NCBI GenBank assembly: GCA_028279945.1 | Contig: JANQMT010000148.1 | Coordinates: forward strand, 1 to 19,894 | Length of the DNA: 19,894 nucleotides | Source: JAKSCF01 sp028279945 | GTDB lineage: Bacteria > Bacillota > Clostridia > Peptostreptococcales > JAAYPU01 | Direction of reading: 5' to 3' | Part shown: in pieces, positions 8,207 to 15,083 of the stretch | How positions within the stretch are numbered: the stretch's first letter is position 1 | Layout: every line of letters begins with the position of its first letter | Position numbers and translations under genes: made by a program | The notes under the pieces: generated by a model | Databases searched by the model: none | What the model was told of the DNA's origin: nothing | The model's input: the letters and a program-made list of their open reading frames with translations, nothing else

Positions 8207-8251
8207 TAGGTGACATCTAGCTATAGGAATTTCTATACTAGATGTCACCTA
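8207..8251. repeat. Hairpin element, copy 2 (downstream of gyrA)
   Basis: A perfect 14-bp inverted repeat (8207-8220 with 8238-8251), a one-base bulge at 8221, an inner 5-bp stem (8222-8226 with 8233-8237) and a 6-nt loop. TAGGTG, ATTTCTATA (8229-8237) and CACCTA sit at the same offsets (22 and 17 nt) as in copy 1 (22 and 18 nt). There is no T-run after it. It lies between the gyrA stop and the sigma-B-like promoter. Confidence 0.78.
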
Positions 8252-8256
8252 AAGCT

Positions 8257-8281
8257 GTTTATTCTTATAAAAAATGGGTAT
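8257..8281 (+). promoter_or_regulatory. Sigma-B-type promoter of rsbV-rsbW-sigB
   Basis: GTTTAT (8257-8262), a 13-nt spacer and GGGTAT (8276-8281). This closely matches the sigma-B consensus known from Bacillus (GTTTAA, 12-15 nt, GGGWAW). It lies some 30 bases upstream of the rsbV start and ahead of the operon that encodes SigB, implying positive autoregulation. Confidence 0.72.
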
Positions 8282-8314
8282 ATAAAAATTATAGTCTCAA
8301 GGAGGGTTTATGTA

Positions 8315-8626
8315 ATGACTCTAAATTTATCAAGCTTATATAATGAGGAGTTGAATTTTTGGCTGGTAGAAATAAAAGGGGAAGTGGATGTTTTTACGGC
8401 TAAAGAATTGAAGAAAAAATTAGTTGATATTTATACTGAAAAAGAATCAGATATCGTGATTGATTTTGAACAATTAAACTATATTGATAGTACTGGACTG
8501 GGTGTTATAATAGGTGCATTTGGACGAATGAAAGAGTCTAATCACAAATTATCCATTATTAATCCAAAACAAAATATACTTAAACTCCTGACTATAACAG
8601 GCCTAGATAAGATATTTATGTGTTAA
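8315..8626 (+). CDS. rsbV: Anti-sigma factor antagonist RsbV (STAS domain)
   Basis: Single STAS-domain protein of 103 residues. In the partner-switching mechanism the unphosphorylated form binds RsbW and frees SigB; RsbW inactivates it by phosphorylating a serine. The candidate is S59 in YIDSTGLGV, which matches the phosphorylated serine of B. subtilis RsbV. GEVDVFTAKELKKKL (22-36) is closer to RsbV (GEIDVYSA) than to SpoIIAA (GELDHHTA). The start is ATG 8315, eight bases after AAGGAGGG (8299-8306). An in-frame ATG at 8210 would add 35 residues, but lies inside the hairpin element and upstream of the promoter. A start-stop pair ATG-TAA (8310-8315) overlaps the true start. No RsbU or RsbX-type phosphatase gene is in the window. 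Confidence 0.85.
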   Translation: MTLNLSSLYNEELNFWLVEIKGEVDVFTAKELKKKLVDIYTEKESDIVIDFEQLNYIDSTGLGVIIGAFGRMKESNHKLSIINPKQNILKLLTITGLDKIFMC

Positions 8627-8651
8627 ATTTCAAACAAAAGGAGCGAAGAAG

Positions 8652-9059
8652 ATGGCTGATTTGTTAAAATTTTCTATTCCAGCAAAACCGGAATATGTAA
8701 GTGTTGTTCGATTAGCAGTCTCGTCTATTGCTAATAGAGCCGGTTTTGATATTGAAGCAATAGAAGATATTAAAGTTGCCGTTGCTGAGGCTTGTACCAA
8801 TGCAATTCTCCATGGTATAGGTGAGAATGAGAATATATGCAGTTATGATGTTGAATGCTGTGTTGATGAAGATCATTTGGATATCGTTATAAAAGATTGT
8901 GGAGAAGGATACAATAAAGACTGCTATAAGAATCCTGACTTATGCAACCCTAAGGAAGGTGGTTTGGGAATATTTATTATAAAATCATTAATGGATGATG
9001 TAGAGATATTTTCAGACACTGGAAAAGGAACAACAATCAAAATGGTCAAATATATTTAG
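8652..9059 (+). CDS. rsbW: Serine kinase and anti-sigma factor RsbW
   Basis: GHKL-fold kinase and anti-sigma factor of 135 residues; it binds SigB and phosphorylates RsbV. IPAKPEYVSVVRLAVSSIA at the N-terminus is typical of RsbW. The N-box EACTNAILHG has E46 and N50 for ATP and magnesium. The G1 box is DCGEG (82-86) and the G2 box EGGLGIFI begins at 102, with GKGTTIKM (124-131) following. The protein is slightly shorter than Bacillus RsbW (about 160 residues) and lacks its C-terminal tail. AAAGGAG (8637-8643) is placed eight bases before the ATG. It sits between its two partners, rsbV and sigB, 25 bases after rsbV and 13 before sigB. Confidence 0.87.
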   Translation: MADLLKFSIPAKPEYVSVVRLAVSSIANRAGFDIEAIEDIKVAVAEACTNAILHGIGENENICSYDVECCVDEDHLDIVIKDCGEGYNKDCYKNPDLCNPKEGGLGIFIIKSLMDDVEIFSDTGKGTTIKMVKYI

Positions 9060-9072
9060 TGGGGTTGTTGAA

Positions 9073-9852
9073 ATGAGTATAAGGGACTTGTCTGAAGAAA
9101 AAGTATCTAATAATTCAAATAAAGAATTATTTGAATTATATCAACAAAATCATGATATCGACATAAGAAATGAACTGATTCAAAGAAATTTATATATTAT
9201 CGATGTATTGGTTAAAAAATATATTAATAAAGGCATTGAATATGACGATTTATATCAAGTTGCATCTTTAGGGCTTATTAAAGCAGTGGAAAGATTTGAT
9301 ATTAGTAAAGGATTTGAATTTGGGAGTTTCGCTACACCTACTATACTTGGTGAAATAAAAAAATATTTTAGAGATAAAGGCTGGACCATTCGTGTTCCAA
9401 GAAAAACTCAAGAAATATCCGTTAAATTACAGAAAGCCAAAGAAAAATTAACACAAGAGCTTCAAAGAATTCCAATGGTGTCAGAAATTGCAGAGTATCT
9501 TGAGTGTACGGAGGAAGATATATTGCAAGCCATGGAAGCAGCCAGTGCCTATGATATTCATTCCATACATCAAACATTTGAAAATAATAATCAAGATAAA
9601 GATTTGATGCTTGAAGAAATATTAGGAAAAGAAGATAAACATTTTAATAGTTTTGAAAATCAAGATTTTATATTAAAAATTATGGAGACATTTTCAGATG
9701 TAGAAAAGGAAATATTTGAGTTACGTTTTCTAAAAGAAGAAAAACAGAGTGAAATTGCTAAAAAGTTAGAAGTTTCGCAAATGACTATATCCAGAATGGA
9801 AAGAAAAATTATAGAAAAATTTAAAAATGAATTAATAAGAATAGAGAATTAA
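9073..9852 (+). CDS. sigB: RNA polymerase sigma factor SigB (sigma-70 group 3)
   Basis: General-stress sigma factor of the SigB/F/G group, 259 residues. Region 2 shows DDLYQVASLGLIKAVERFD and then TPTILGEIKKYFRDKGW. RVPRKTQEI begins region 3, where SigB proteins have RVPRR and SigF proteins have RVSRS. Region 4 ends with an intact helix-turn-helix, QSEIAKKLEVSQMTISRMER. The two upstream genes are RsbV and RsbW rather than SpoIIAA and SpoIIAB, which supports SigB over SigF. The position next to gyrA is the one I recall for sigB in C. difficile, where it controls stress and oxygen or nitrosative tolerance. Terminated at 9856-9881. A sigma-B-like promoter ahead of rsbV suggests a positive feedback loop held in check by RsbW. 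Confidence 0.87.
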   Translation: MSIRDLSEEKVSNNSNKELFELYQQNHDIDIRNELIQRNLYIIDVLVKKYINKGIEYDDLYQVASLGLIKAVERFDISKGFEFGSFATPTILGEIKKYFRDKGWTIRVPRKTQEISVKLQKAKEKLTQELQRIPMVSEIAEYLECTEEDILQAMEAASAYDIHSIHQTFENNNQDKDLMLEEILGKEDKHFNSFENQDFILKIMETFSDVEKEIFELRFLKEEKQSEIAKKLEVSQMTISRMERKIIEKFKNELIRIEN

Positions 9853-9855
9853 TAG

Positions 9856-9881
9856 ACTTCCTTATATTGAGGAAGTTTTTT
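9856..9881 (+). terminator. Intrinsic terminator after sigB
   Basis: A perfect 7-bp stem ACTTCCT (9856-9862) with AGGAAGT (9870-9876), a 7-nt loop, and a T-run to 9881. It closes the rsbV-rsbW-sigB operon. Confidence 0.88.
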
Positions 9882-9937
9882 ACTTGTATTTTTTAAACAA
9901 AAATTCTATTATAGATAGTAGAAACTGGTTAATAATT

Positions 9938-9943
9938 TATAAT
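9938..9943 (+). promoter_or_regulatory. Possible -10 box for the trpS operon
   Basis: A perfect TATAAT 64 bases before the trpS start, in the only region where a promoter for trpS can lie (9882-10007). No good -35 element stands 17 bases upstream. An alternative is TTGTAT (9884-9889), 17 nt, TATTAT (9907-9912). There is not enough space for a complete T-box leader, and no T-box sequence is seen. Confidence 0.35.
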
Positions 9944-10007
9944 GTATAAATAATAATGAATAATTCATTAAATTCAAGTAGACTTAAAATATAATTGGAG
10001 GTATATT

Positions 10008-10991
10008 ATGAAAAGAGTTTTTTCCGGTGTACAACCCACAGGAAATATTCATATAGGAAATTATATTGGTGCATTAAAACAGTTTGTAGAATTACAACAT
10101 GAAACAGAAAGTGTATATTGTATTGTAGATTTACATTCTATTACGATGCCGCAAGATCCTAAATTATTAAGACAACATACATTAGATGTTGCGGCATTGT
10201 ATATGGCTGTAGGAATCGACCCCAAAAAAGCGATTATATTTATTCAGTCGACAGTGGCTGCCCATGCTGAATTAGCATGGATTTTAACTTGTCATTCTAA
10301 TACTGGGGAATTGAATAGAATGACACAATTTAAAGATAAGAGTAAGCAAAAAGAATCGGCACCGGCAGGACTATTTACTTACCCAATTCTGATGGCCGCA
10401 GATATTCTATTATATGATTCAGATCTTGTTCCGGTAGGAAATGATCAAAAGCAACATATCGAATTAACAAGAGATTTGGCTCTAAGATTTAATAATCGAT
10501 TTGGTGACACTTTTGTAGTTCCTGAATATAAGGGGAATAAAGTTGGTGCAAGAATAATGGCATTAGATGAACCAACTAATAAGATGAGTAAGAGCGCAGA
10601 AAATATTCACAGTCGTATTTCATTATTAGATCCACCGAATAAAGTAAAAAAATCTATCATGAGAGCCACAACAGATTCTGAAAGTGAAATAAGATACGAT
10701 ATAGAAAATAAACCGGGTGTTAGCAATTTATTAACCATCTATAGTGTTTTTTCTAATATGGAAATAAAAGATATTGAAAGCAAATATTCTGGCTGTGGAT
10801 ATGGACAAATCAAAAAAGACTTAGTTGAAATTGTTAACGATTCTTTGATTGATATACAAAAGAATTATAATGAAATAAGGGAATCGGAAGCATTAATTAA
10901 AGTTTTAAAAGAAGGAAAAGAAAAAGCGCAAAGTATTGCTGAAAAAACAATGAAACGTGTTAAAGATAAGTTGGGAATTGTTAATCTATAA
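10008..10991 (+). CDS. trpS: Tryptophanyl-tRNA synthetase
   Basis: Class I aminoacyl-tRNA synthetase that charges tRNA-Trp, 327 residues, close to the usual bacterial length. The HIGH-type signature is HIGN at 16-19 within PTGNIHIGNYIGALK. The conserved GNDQKQHIELTRD (144-156) contributes to substrate binding and dimer contacts. The KMSKS loop is intact at 192-196. The ATG has a good GGAGG site. The gene leads a compact series of same-strand genes with gaps of 21, 9 and 1 bases (mscS, the glycosylase gene and the chorismate mutase/shikimate kinase gene), so it probably provides their promoter. Many Firmicutes regulate trpS by a tryptophan T-box, which is not visible here. Confidence 0.97.
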   Translation: MKRVFSGVQPTGNIHIGNYIGALKQFVELQHETESVYCIVDLHSITMPQDPKLLRQHTLDVAALYMAVGIDPKKAIIFIQSTVAAHAELAWILTCHSNTGELNRMTQFKDKSKQKESAPAGLFTYPILMAADILLYDSDLVPVGNDQKQHIELTRDLALRFNNRFGDTFVVPEYKGNKVGARIMALDEPTNKMSKSAENIHSRISLLDPPNKVKKSIMRATTDSESEIRYDIENKPGVSNLLTIYSVFSNMEIKDIESKYSGCGYGQIKKDLVEIVNDSLIDIQKNYNEIRESEALIKVLKEGKEKAQSIAEKTMKRVKDKLGIVNL

Positions 10992-11012
10992 CATGAAAAG
11001 AGGAGCTTTTAT

Positions 11013-12101
11013 ATGAGCATATCGAGTTTTATAAATCAATATGTTACTTATAATGATTTTACAAGAATTATTACAGCAATCATCATTTTTCTATTTTTTC
11101 TTGTATTAAGAAAAGTATTTGCCAAATATATTATTAAGATTTTACAAAAATTCTTTAGCAAGACAGCAACACAGATCGATGATTTATTATTAAAATCTTT
11201 TGAAAAACCATTAAAGAATTTGTTTATTGTTTTTGGAATTTTTGTAGCTTTAGGTGTTTTACCGGTAACCGTTATCAATCCGATGACAAAAAATATAATC
11301 ATATTGTTTTTAAGAGTATTTGTTATCATATTGATTACTTGGGGGCTATATAATTTTTCAACCTCTTCTTCTATTTTTTTTAGCGGGCTTCAAAAAAAGT
11401 TAGGGTTTGATCTTAATAATGCAATAGGACCTTTTATATCCAATATATTAAAATTTGTTATTATATCTCTAGCTGCCGTTTTAATCATAAGTGAATTAGG
11501 TTATGATATTTCAGGCTTTATTGCAGGACTTGGATTAAGTGGACTGGCATTTGCTTTAGCTGCACAAGAGACTGCAAGCAGTATATTCGGCGGAATTGTG
11601 ATTTTGCTGGACAAGCCTTTTGCCATTGGAGATTGGATACAAACACCTAGTGTTGAAGGTGTAGTAGAAGATATTACTTTGAGAAGTACACGTATAAGAA
11701 CTTTTGCTAATGCACAATCTGTGATGCCAAATGCTACATTAGCAAAAGAGCCCATTACCAATTGGTCCAGAATGGGAAAAAGAAGAATTACATTTAAAAT
11801 TGGTGTCACTTATTCTACAAAAAGAGAAAAAATTCAAACCTGTATAGAACAAATAAGAGAAATGCTTCTAAAACATGAAGATGTTCATAAAGAAACGGTT
11901 TTTGTGTATTTTGATGAATTTAACGATAGCAGTTTAGATATTTTCTTATATTTCTTTACCATCACGACCAATTGGCAACAATTTTTAGAAGTAAAAGAAG
12001 ATATCAATTATAGAATAATGGACATTTTAGAAAAAGAAAATGTTAATTTTGCTTTTCCCAGTAGAAGTATATATATTGAGGAAAAAGAAAAAGAAAAGTA
12101 G
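11013..12101 (+). CDS. MscS-family mechanosensitive ion channel
   Basis: Membrane channel that opens when membrane tension rises, releasing solutes during hypo-osmotic shock. The 362-residue protein has about five membrane segments (15-36, 68-90, 93-115, 141-162 and the pore-lining helix 167-199). The pore segment shows the MscS pattern GLGLSGLAFALAAQ, rich in packed Gly and Ala. It is followed by the cytoplasmic beta domain with FAIGDWIQ, VEGVVEDITLRSTRIRT and SVMPN (236-240), then an alpha/beta domain to the end. Two extra N-terminal helices compared with E. coli MscS (three) place it nearer the YnaI-like group. It has AGAGGAG upstream and lies 21 bases after trpS. With a beta-glutamate-forming enzyme at the window start, it hints at osmotic adaptation, though the genes are far apart. 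Confidence 0.93.
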   Translation: MSISSFINQYVTYNDFTRIITAIIIFLFFLVLRKVFAKYIIKILQKFFSKTATQIDDLLLKSFEKPLKNLFIVFGIFVALGVLPVTVINPMTKNIIILFLRVFVIILITWGLYNFSTSSSIFFSGLQKKLGFDLNNAIGPFISNILKFVIISLAAVLIISELGYDISGFIAGLGLSGLAFALAAQETASSIFGGIVILLDKPFAIGDWIQTPSVEGVVEDITLRSTRIRTFANAQSVMPNATLAKEPITNWSRMGKRRITFKIGVTYSTKREKIQTCIEQIREMLLKHEDVHKETVFVYFDEFNDSSLDIFLYFFTITTNWQQFLEVKEDINYRIMDILEKENVNFAFPSRSIYIEEKEKEK

Positions 12102-12110
12102 GTATGAAGG

Positions 12111-12680
12111 ATGTATACATTAGATGAGCTTAGACAATACGTAAGACATTGTAATAAATGTCCGCTTTGCAAAGAAAGAAATAACGTTGTTTTTGGTCAG
12201 GGTAATGAATCCGCTGATATCCTTTTTATTGGGGAAGGACCAGGATATCATGAGGATATGCAGGGTATTGCTTTTGTAGGCCCTGCAGGTAAGCTTTTAA
12301 CTAAGGCTCTTGAGCAAATTGATATTACAAGAGATGATGTATATATTGCAAATATTGTAAAATGCAGACCGCCAAGTAATAGAAATCCCCTCAAAGAAGA
12401 AATGAATGCATGCATTGAATATTTAAGATATCAAGTTAAGCTTATTAAACCAAAGATCATTGTATGTTTAGGTTCGATTGCATCAAAAAATATTATAGAT
12501 GAAGATTTTAAAATTACCAAAGAAAGAGGCAGATGGATATTAAAAAAAGATATATGGATTCTGCCAACCTTTCATCCTGCAGCGGTTTTAAGAGATGTTA
12601 ACAAAGAAAAATCTTTTTTTGATGATTTTGAAGAAATAAAATCCAAATATGAAGGAATGAAAGCCTGTGGAGGCGCATGA
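12111..12680 (+). CDS. Uracil-DNA glycosylase, family 4 (iron-sulfur)
   Basis: Removes uracil from DNA to begin base-excision repair of deaminated cytosine. This is the family 4 (UDGa-type) enzyme of 189 residues, not the classical Ung. Four cysteines typical for the [4Fe-4S] cluster are seen: C14 and C17 near the N-terminus, C85 in NIVKCRPP and C101. The active-site motif GEGPGYHEDMQG (41-52) leads into FVGPAGKLL, and the second motif is TFHPAAVLR. The ribosome site is weak: AGG at 12101-12103 region or the AAGG touching the ATG, which suggests coupling to the upstream channel gene. The stop overlaps the spacer of the next gene, whose ATG begins one base later. A second, cluster-less paralogue lies at 16090-16653. 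Confidence 0.92.
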   Translation: MYTLDELRQYVRHCNKCPLCKERNNVVFGQGNESADILFIGEGPGYHEDMQGIAFVGPAGKLLTKALEQIDITRDDVYIANIVKCRPPSNRNPLKEEMNACIEYLRYQVKLIKPKIIVCLGSIASKNIIDEDFKITKERGRWILKKDIWILPTFHPAAVLRDVNKEKSFFDDFEEIKSKYEGMKACGGA

Positions 12681-12681
12681 T

Positions 12682-13464
12682 ATGGACGCATTAAAGGATA
12701 TTAGAAAAATAATTAATGAATGTGATAAAAAGATTATAGAGAATTTATCTTTACGTTTTAGTGCTGTAGAAAAGGTAACTGAAATAAAAAAACGAGAAAA
12801 ATTACCTATTTTTGATTCCAAAAGAGAAAAAGAAATCATTCAAAGTATTATGAATAAAGAAATGAGACATGCCTCTTATGCAGCAGATATATATGAGCAA
12901 ATATTAAAAATTAGTAGAAAATTTCAGGCTCAAAATCTTCTTCCAAAAAAAATATTTCTTATAGGCTTTATGGGATCAGGCAAGTCCACGATAGGAAAAC
13001 AATTATCGGATATTACAGGATTTCAATGGGTAGACACAGATTCAATTATAGAAGAAAAAATGGAAATGAAGATTAGTAAAATTTTTAGTAAAAAAGGAGA
13101 AAATTTCTTTAGAAAAATCGAAACACAAGTGCTTCAAAACATTGAGGATGAAGAAAACCAAATTATTTCATGCGGTGGAGGTATTATCTTAAAAGAAGAA
13201 AACAGAAAATTTTTAAAAGAAAAAGGAAAAATTGTTTTTTTGCATGGTGATATAAAAACCATGTTGGATAGAATAGAGTACGATGATAATAGACCGGTGT
13301 TATTTTCTGCTCTTAGAGGCAATAGTGATAAAAAATATGAGGCTTTTAAAGATATCTTAGATAAGAGAATGCCTTTATATTTAGAAGCGGCTGATGTTAC
13401 CATAGAAATAGAAAAAAAACATCCGGAAGAGATTGCGAAAGAAATAATAAATGAATTAATATAG
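12682..13464 (+). CDS. Bifunctional chorismate mutase / shikimate kinase
   Basis: Fusion of two aromatic-amino-acid enzymes in 260 residues. Residues 1-86 are an AroQ-type chorismate mutase (chorismate to prephenate). Likely active-site residues are R8, R25, K36 or K37, D45 and R48, placed as in the E. coli P-protein mutase domain. Residues 90-260 are shikimate kinase (shikimate 3-phosphorylation): P-loop GFMGSGKST (95-103), DTD (118-120), R144 in FFRKIE, GGG (165-167), lid R204 in DNRPVL and R229 in KRMPLY. Both domains look complete. I start at ATG 12682, eight bases after GGAGG (12669-12673); an in-frame GTG at 12667 would overlap the previous gene and precede that site. No other aromatic biosynthesis genes are nearby. 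It ends the trpS operon. No clear terminator follows, only competing weak stems at 13517-13558. Confidence 0.9.
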   Translation: MDALKDIRKIINECDKKIIENLSLRFSAVEKVTEIKKREKLPIFDSKREKEIIQSIMNKEMRHASYAADIYEQILKISRKFQAQNLLPKKIFLIGFMGSGKSTIGKQLSDITGFQWVDTDSIIEEKMEMKISKIFSKKGENFFRKIETQVLQNIEDEENQIISCGGGIILKEENRKFLKEKGKIVFLHGDIKTMLDRIEYDDNRPVLFSALRGNSDKKYEAFKDILDKRMPLYLEAADVTIEIEKKHPEEIAKEIINELI

Positions 13465-13592
13465 ATTCAGATGGTTTGAAGTGAAAGAATATATATCTCA
13501 AAACAAGAAAACAGCAAGTATTTCCTGATAGTGTTGAAATTAAATACTATTCAACGCTCAGAGTAAATGTTTGCTATTTTTTTAAAAACAAA

Positions 13593-13640
13593 TTGACCAC
13601 TGGTCAAAAAAACGATATAATCAATTTGACCGTTGGTCAG
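13593..13640 (+). promoter_or_regulatory. tetR promoter with two palindromic operators
   Basis: TTGACC (13593-13598), a 17-nt spacer and TATAAT (13616-13621) form a near-perfect sigma-A promoter. Operator 1, TTGACCACTGGTCAA (13593-13607), is a perfect 15-bp palindrome covering the -35 box. Operator 2 (13626-13640) has the same TTGACC and GGTCA halves around GTT and covers the expected start of transcription. Their centres are 33 bp apart, about three helical turns. A TetR protein bound here would block its own transcription. Confidence 0.88.
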
Positions 13641-13653
13641 AAGGAGGATGGGT

Positions 13654-14310
13654 TTGAAAAAGCAAAATAAGAAAATAAAAGAACCTAGAAAAGAGATATT
13701 AAAAATATCACAACAACTCTTTAATACAAAAGGATTTGCACAAACATCCATCAACGAAATTATGAGAAATGTGGGAATGGCAAAAGGAGGTTTTTATTAC
13801 TATTTTGAATCAAAAGATGAAATATTGGACGAGCTGGTAGACAGATACATAGATAGTAAAATATCAAAGGTACAATCCATAATAGAAGATAATAATCATA
13901 ATGCACTTGTGAAACTAAAACTTATGTTTATTACGGAATTTGAACATGATATTCAATACAATCAACCTGACAACCATTTGCATAATATCAAGAACGTGGA
14001 TATGCATCAAAGGATATTAGTAAAAATGGTTAATAAATATGCACCTGTTATTAATCAGGTTGTTTTACAAGGGATAGAGGAAAGTATATTTAGAGTAGAA
14101 TACCCTCTTGAAGCATCTGAATTTTTAGTAGCAGGATTTCATTTTCTTTGTGATTTAGGCATTTTTTCTTGGAATAAGGATGAATATACTAGAAAAGTCA
14201 AAGCAACGGAAGAGATAATAGAAAAAACCTTAGGTATAGAAAAGGGAAGCATGGCTTTTTTATCTTCTATGCTGACAAAAAAAGAAATTAATTTGAAAGG
14301 GAGTATTTAA
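13654..14310 (+). CDS. TetR-family transcriptional repressor
   Basis: One-component repressor of 218 residues. The N-terminal DNA-binding domain has the TetR helix-turn-helix at about 31-54, with TSINEIMRNVGMAKGGFYYY and then FESKDEIL. The C-terminal part (about 65-218) is an all-helical ligand and dimerisation domain with no recognisable ligand signature. I place the start at TTG 13654, six bases after AAGGAGG (13641-13647). An in-frame ATG at 13648 directly abuts that site, and an upstream TTG lies inside operator 2. The gene is preceded by two palindromes that fit a TetR dimer, so it should repress itself and the membrane-protein gene that begins one base after its stop. The inducer is unknown, but may be whatever the membrane protein deals with. 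Confidence 0.92.
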   Translation: MKKQNKKIKEPRKEILKISQQLFNTKGFAQTSINEIMRNVGMAKGGFYYYFESKDEILDELVDRYIDSKISKVQSIIEDNNHNALVKLKLMFITEFEHDIQYNQPDNHLHNIKNVDMHQRILVKMVNKYAPVINQVVLQGIEESIFRVEYPLEASEFLVAGFHFLCDLGIFSWNKDEYTRKVKATEEIIEKTLGIEKGSMAFLSSMLTKKEINLKGSI

Positions 14311-14311
14311 A

Positions 14312-14968
14312 ATGCAAGAAAAAGCTTATGAAAATAATATTTCATTTATTAAAAAAAATAAGAGTATTGGAAAAGTTTCATTAATCATGGCACCTTTATT
14401 TTTCTTTTTGTCTGAAATTTTTCATCCAAGAAGTGAAACGGATACAGTAAAGGAATTAATGGCTGTCGCCAATAATTATACAGTGTGGTATTTTGCACAT
14501 ATATTTGCCTTAATTGCAATTGTTTTTTTGCCCTTTGTATTATTGAACTTGATGCACTATATAGATAATAGAAATATATCCATCGGTCATATGGGCTATA
14601 TTTTTTCTATTATAGGCGTCATTGGCGTATCCGGTTATACAGCTTTTGACTTAATGGTTTGGCAAATTGGCATAAATCCAAATCAGGAAATCATGGTTAA
14701 CTTATACGATCAAATTACTCAGTCATTAGGTTTTTCACTGCCCTTCCTAATAATAGGGCCGCTTTTACTTGTAATAGGTATAACGATTATTTCTATAGCA
14801 TTATATCGATCTAAAATAATAAAGACTTGGAAATCGATATTGATAATGATAGGGATACTTTTATATGGACTAGCAGGTCCATTGGTGCCTATAGATAATG
14901 GACATTTAATTGTTATTTTTGGGGCAGGATTAATGCTTATAGGCTTAGGAAGTATTATTTTTGAATAA
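14312..14968 (+). CDS. Six-helix membrane protein co-expressed with TetR
   Basis: I do not recognise a characterised family; it has some resemblance to uncharacterised integral membrane proteins of the DUF4386 kind, but I am not sure. The 218-residue protein has about six hydrophobic segments (21-36, 58-80, 93-116, 138-163, 173-190, 196-216). Charged residues are few, lying mainly in the short N-terminal tail and the loops. A proline and glycine-rich stretch, PFLIIGPLLLVIG, marks the fourth segment. There is no ATP-binding or known efflux motif. GGGAG stands before the ATG, which comes one base after the tetR stop, so expression is tied to the repressor. A role in exporting, sensing or resisting the TetR ligand is plausible by context only. 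Confidence 0.8.
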   Translation: MQEKAYENNISFIKKNKSIGKVSLIMAPLFFFLSEIFHPRSETDTVKELMAVANNYTVWYFAHIFALIAIVFLPFVLLNLMHYIDNRNISIGHMGYIFSIIGVIGVSGYTAFDLMVWQIGINPNQEIMVNLYDQITQSLGFSLPFLIIGPLLLVIGITIISIALYRSKIIKTWKSILIMIGILLYGLAGPLVPIDNGHLIVIFGAGLMLIGLGSIIFE

Positions 14969-14978
14969 AGTAAAATAA

Positions 14979-15011
14979 AAAAAGTGGTTCTTCTGTTGCA
15001 GACCACTTTTT
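14979..15011. terminator. Bidirectional terminator between tetR operon and plsC
   Basis: A perfect 10-bp stem (14979-14988 with 15002-15011), AAAAAGTGGT against its complement, with a 13-nt loop. Ts follow on the plus strand, and the A-rich left flank gives a T-run on the minus strand, so it can end both converging transcripts. Confidence 0.88.
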
Positions 15012-15083
15012 ATTTATACGAATATAAGTCATTATATTGAATCAGCTTATATAAAAAATACTTTTCCATAGCCTCATAATAAA

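Noticed and set aside
8210..8314. Longer rsbV starting at ATG 8210
   Set aside because: The added part lies in the hairpin element, precedes the promoter at 8257-8281, has no ribosome site and has no family similarity.
8315..9852. Reading the three genes as the sporulation operon spoIIAA-spoIIAB-sigF
   Set aside because: The STAS protein has GEVDVFTA and the kinase has IPAKPEYVSVVRLA, both RsbV/RsbW-like. The sigma factor has RVPRK rather than RVSRS, and a sigma-B-type promoter precedes the operon. The location next to gyrA also fits sigB.
9882..10007. Tryptophan T-box leader before trpS
   Set aside because: The space is too short for a full T-box and the conserved T-box sequence is not present.
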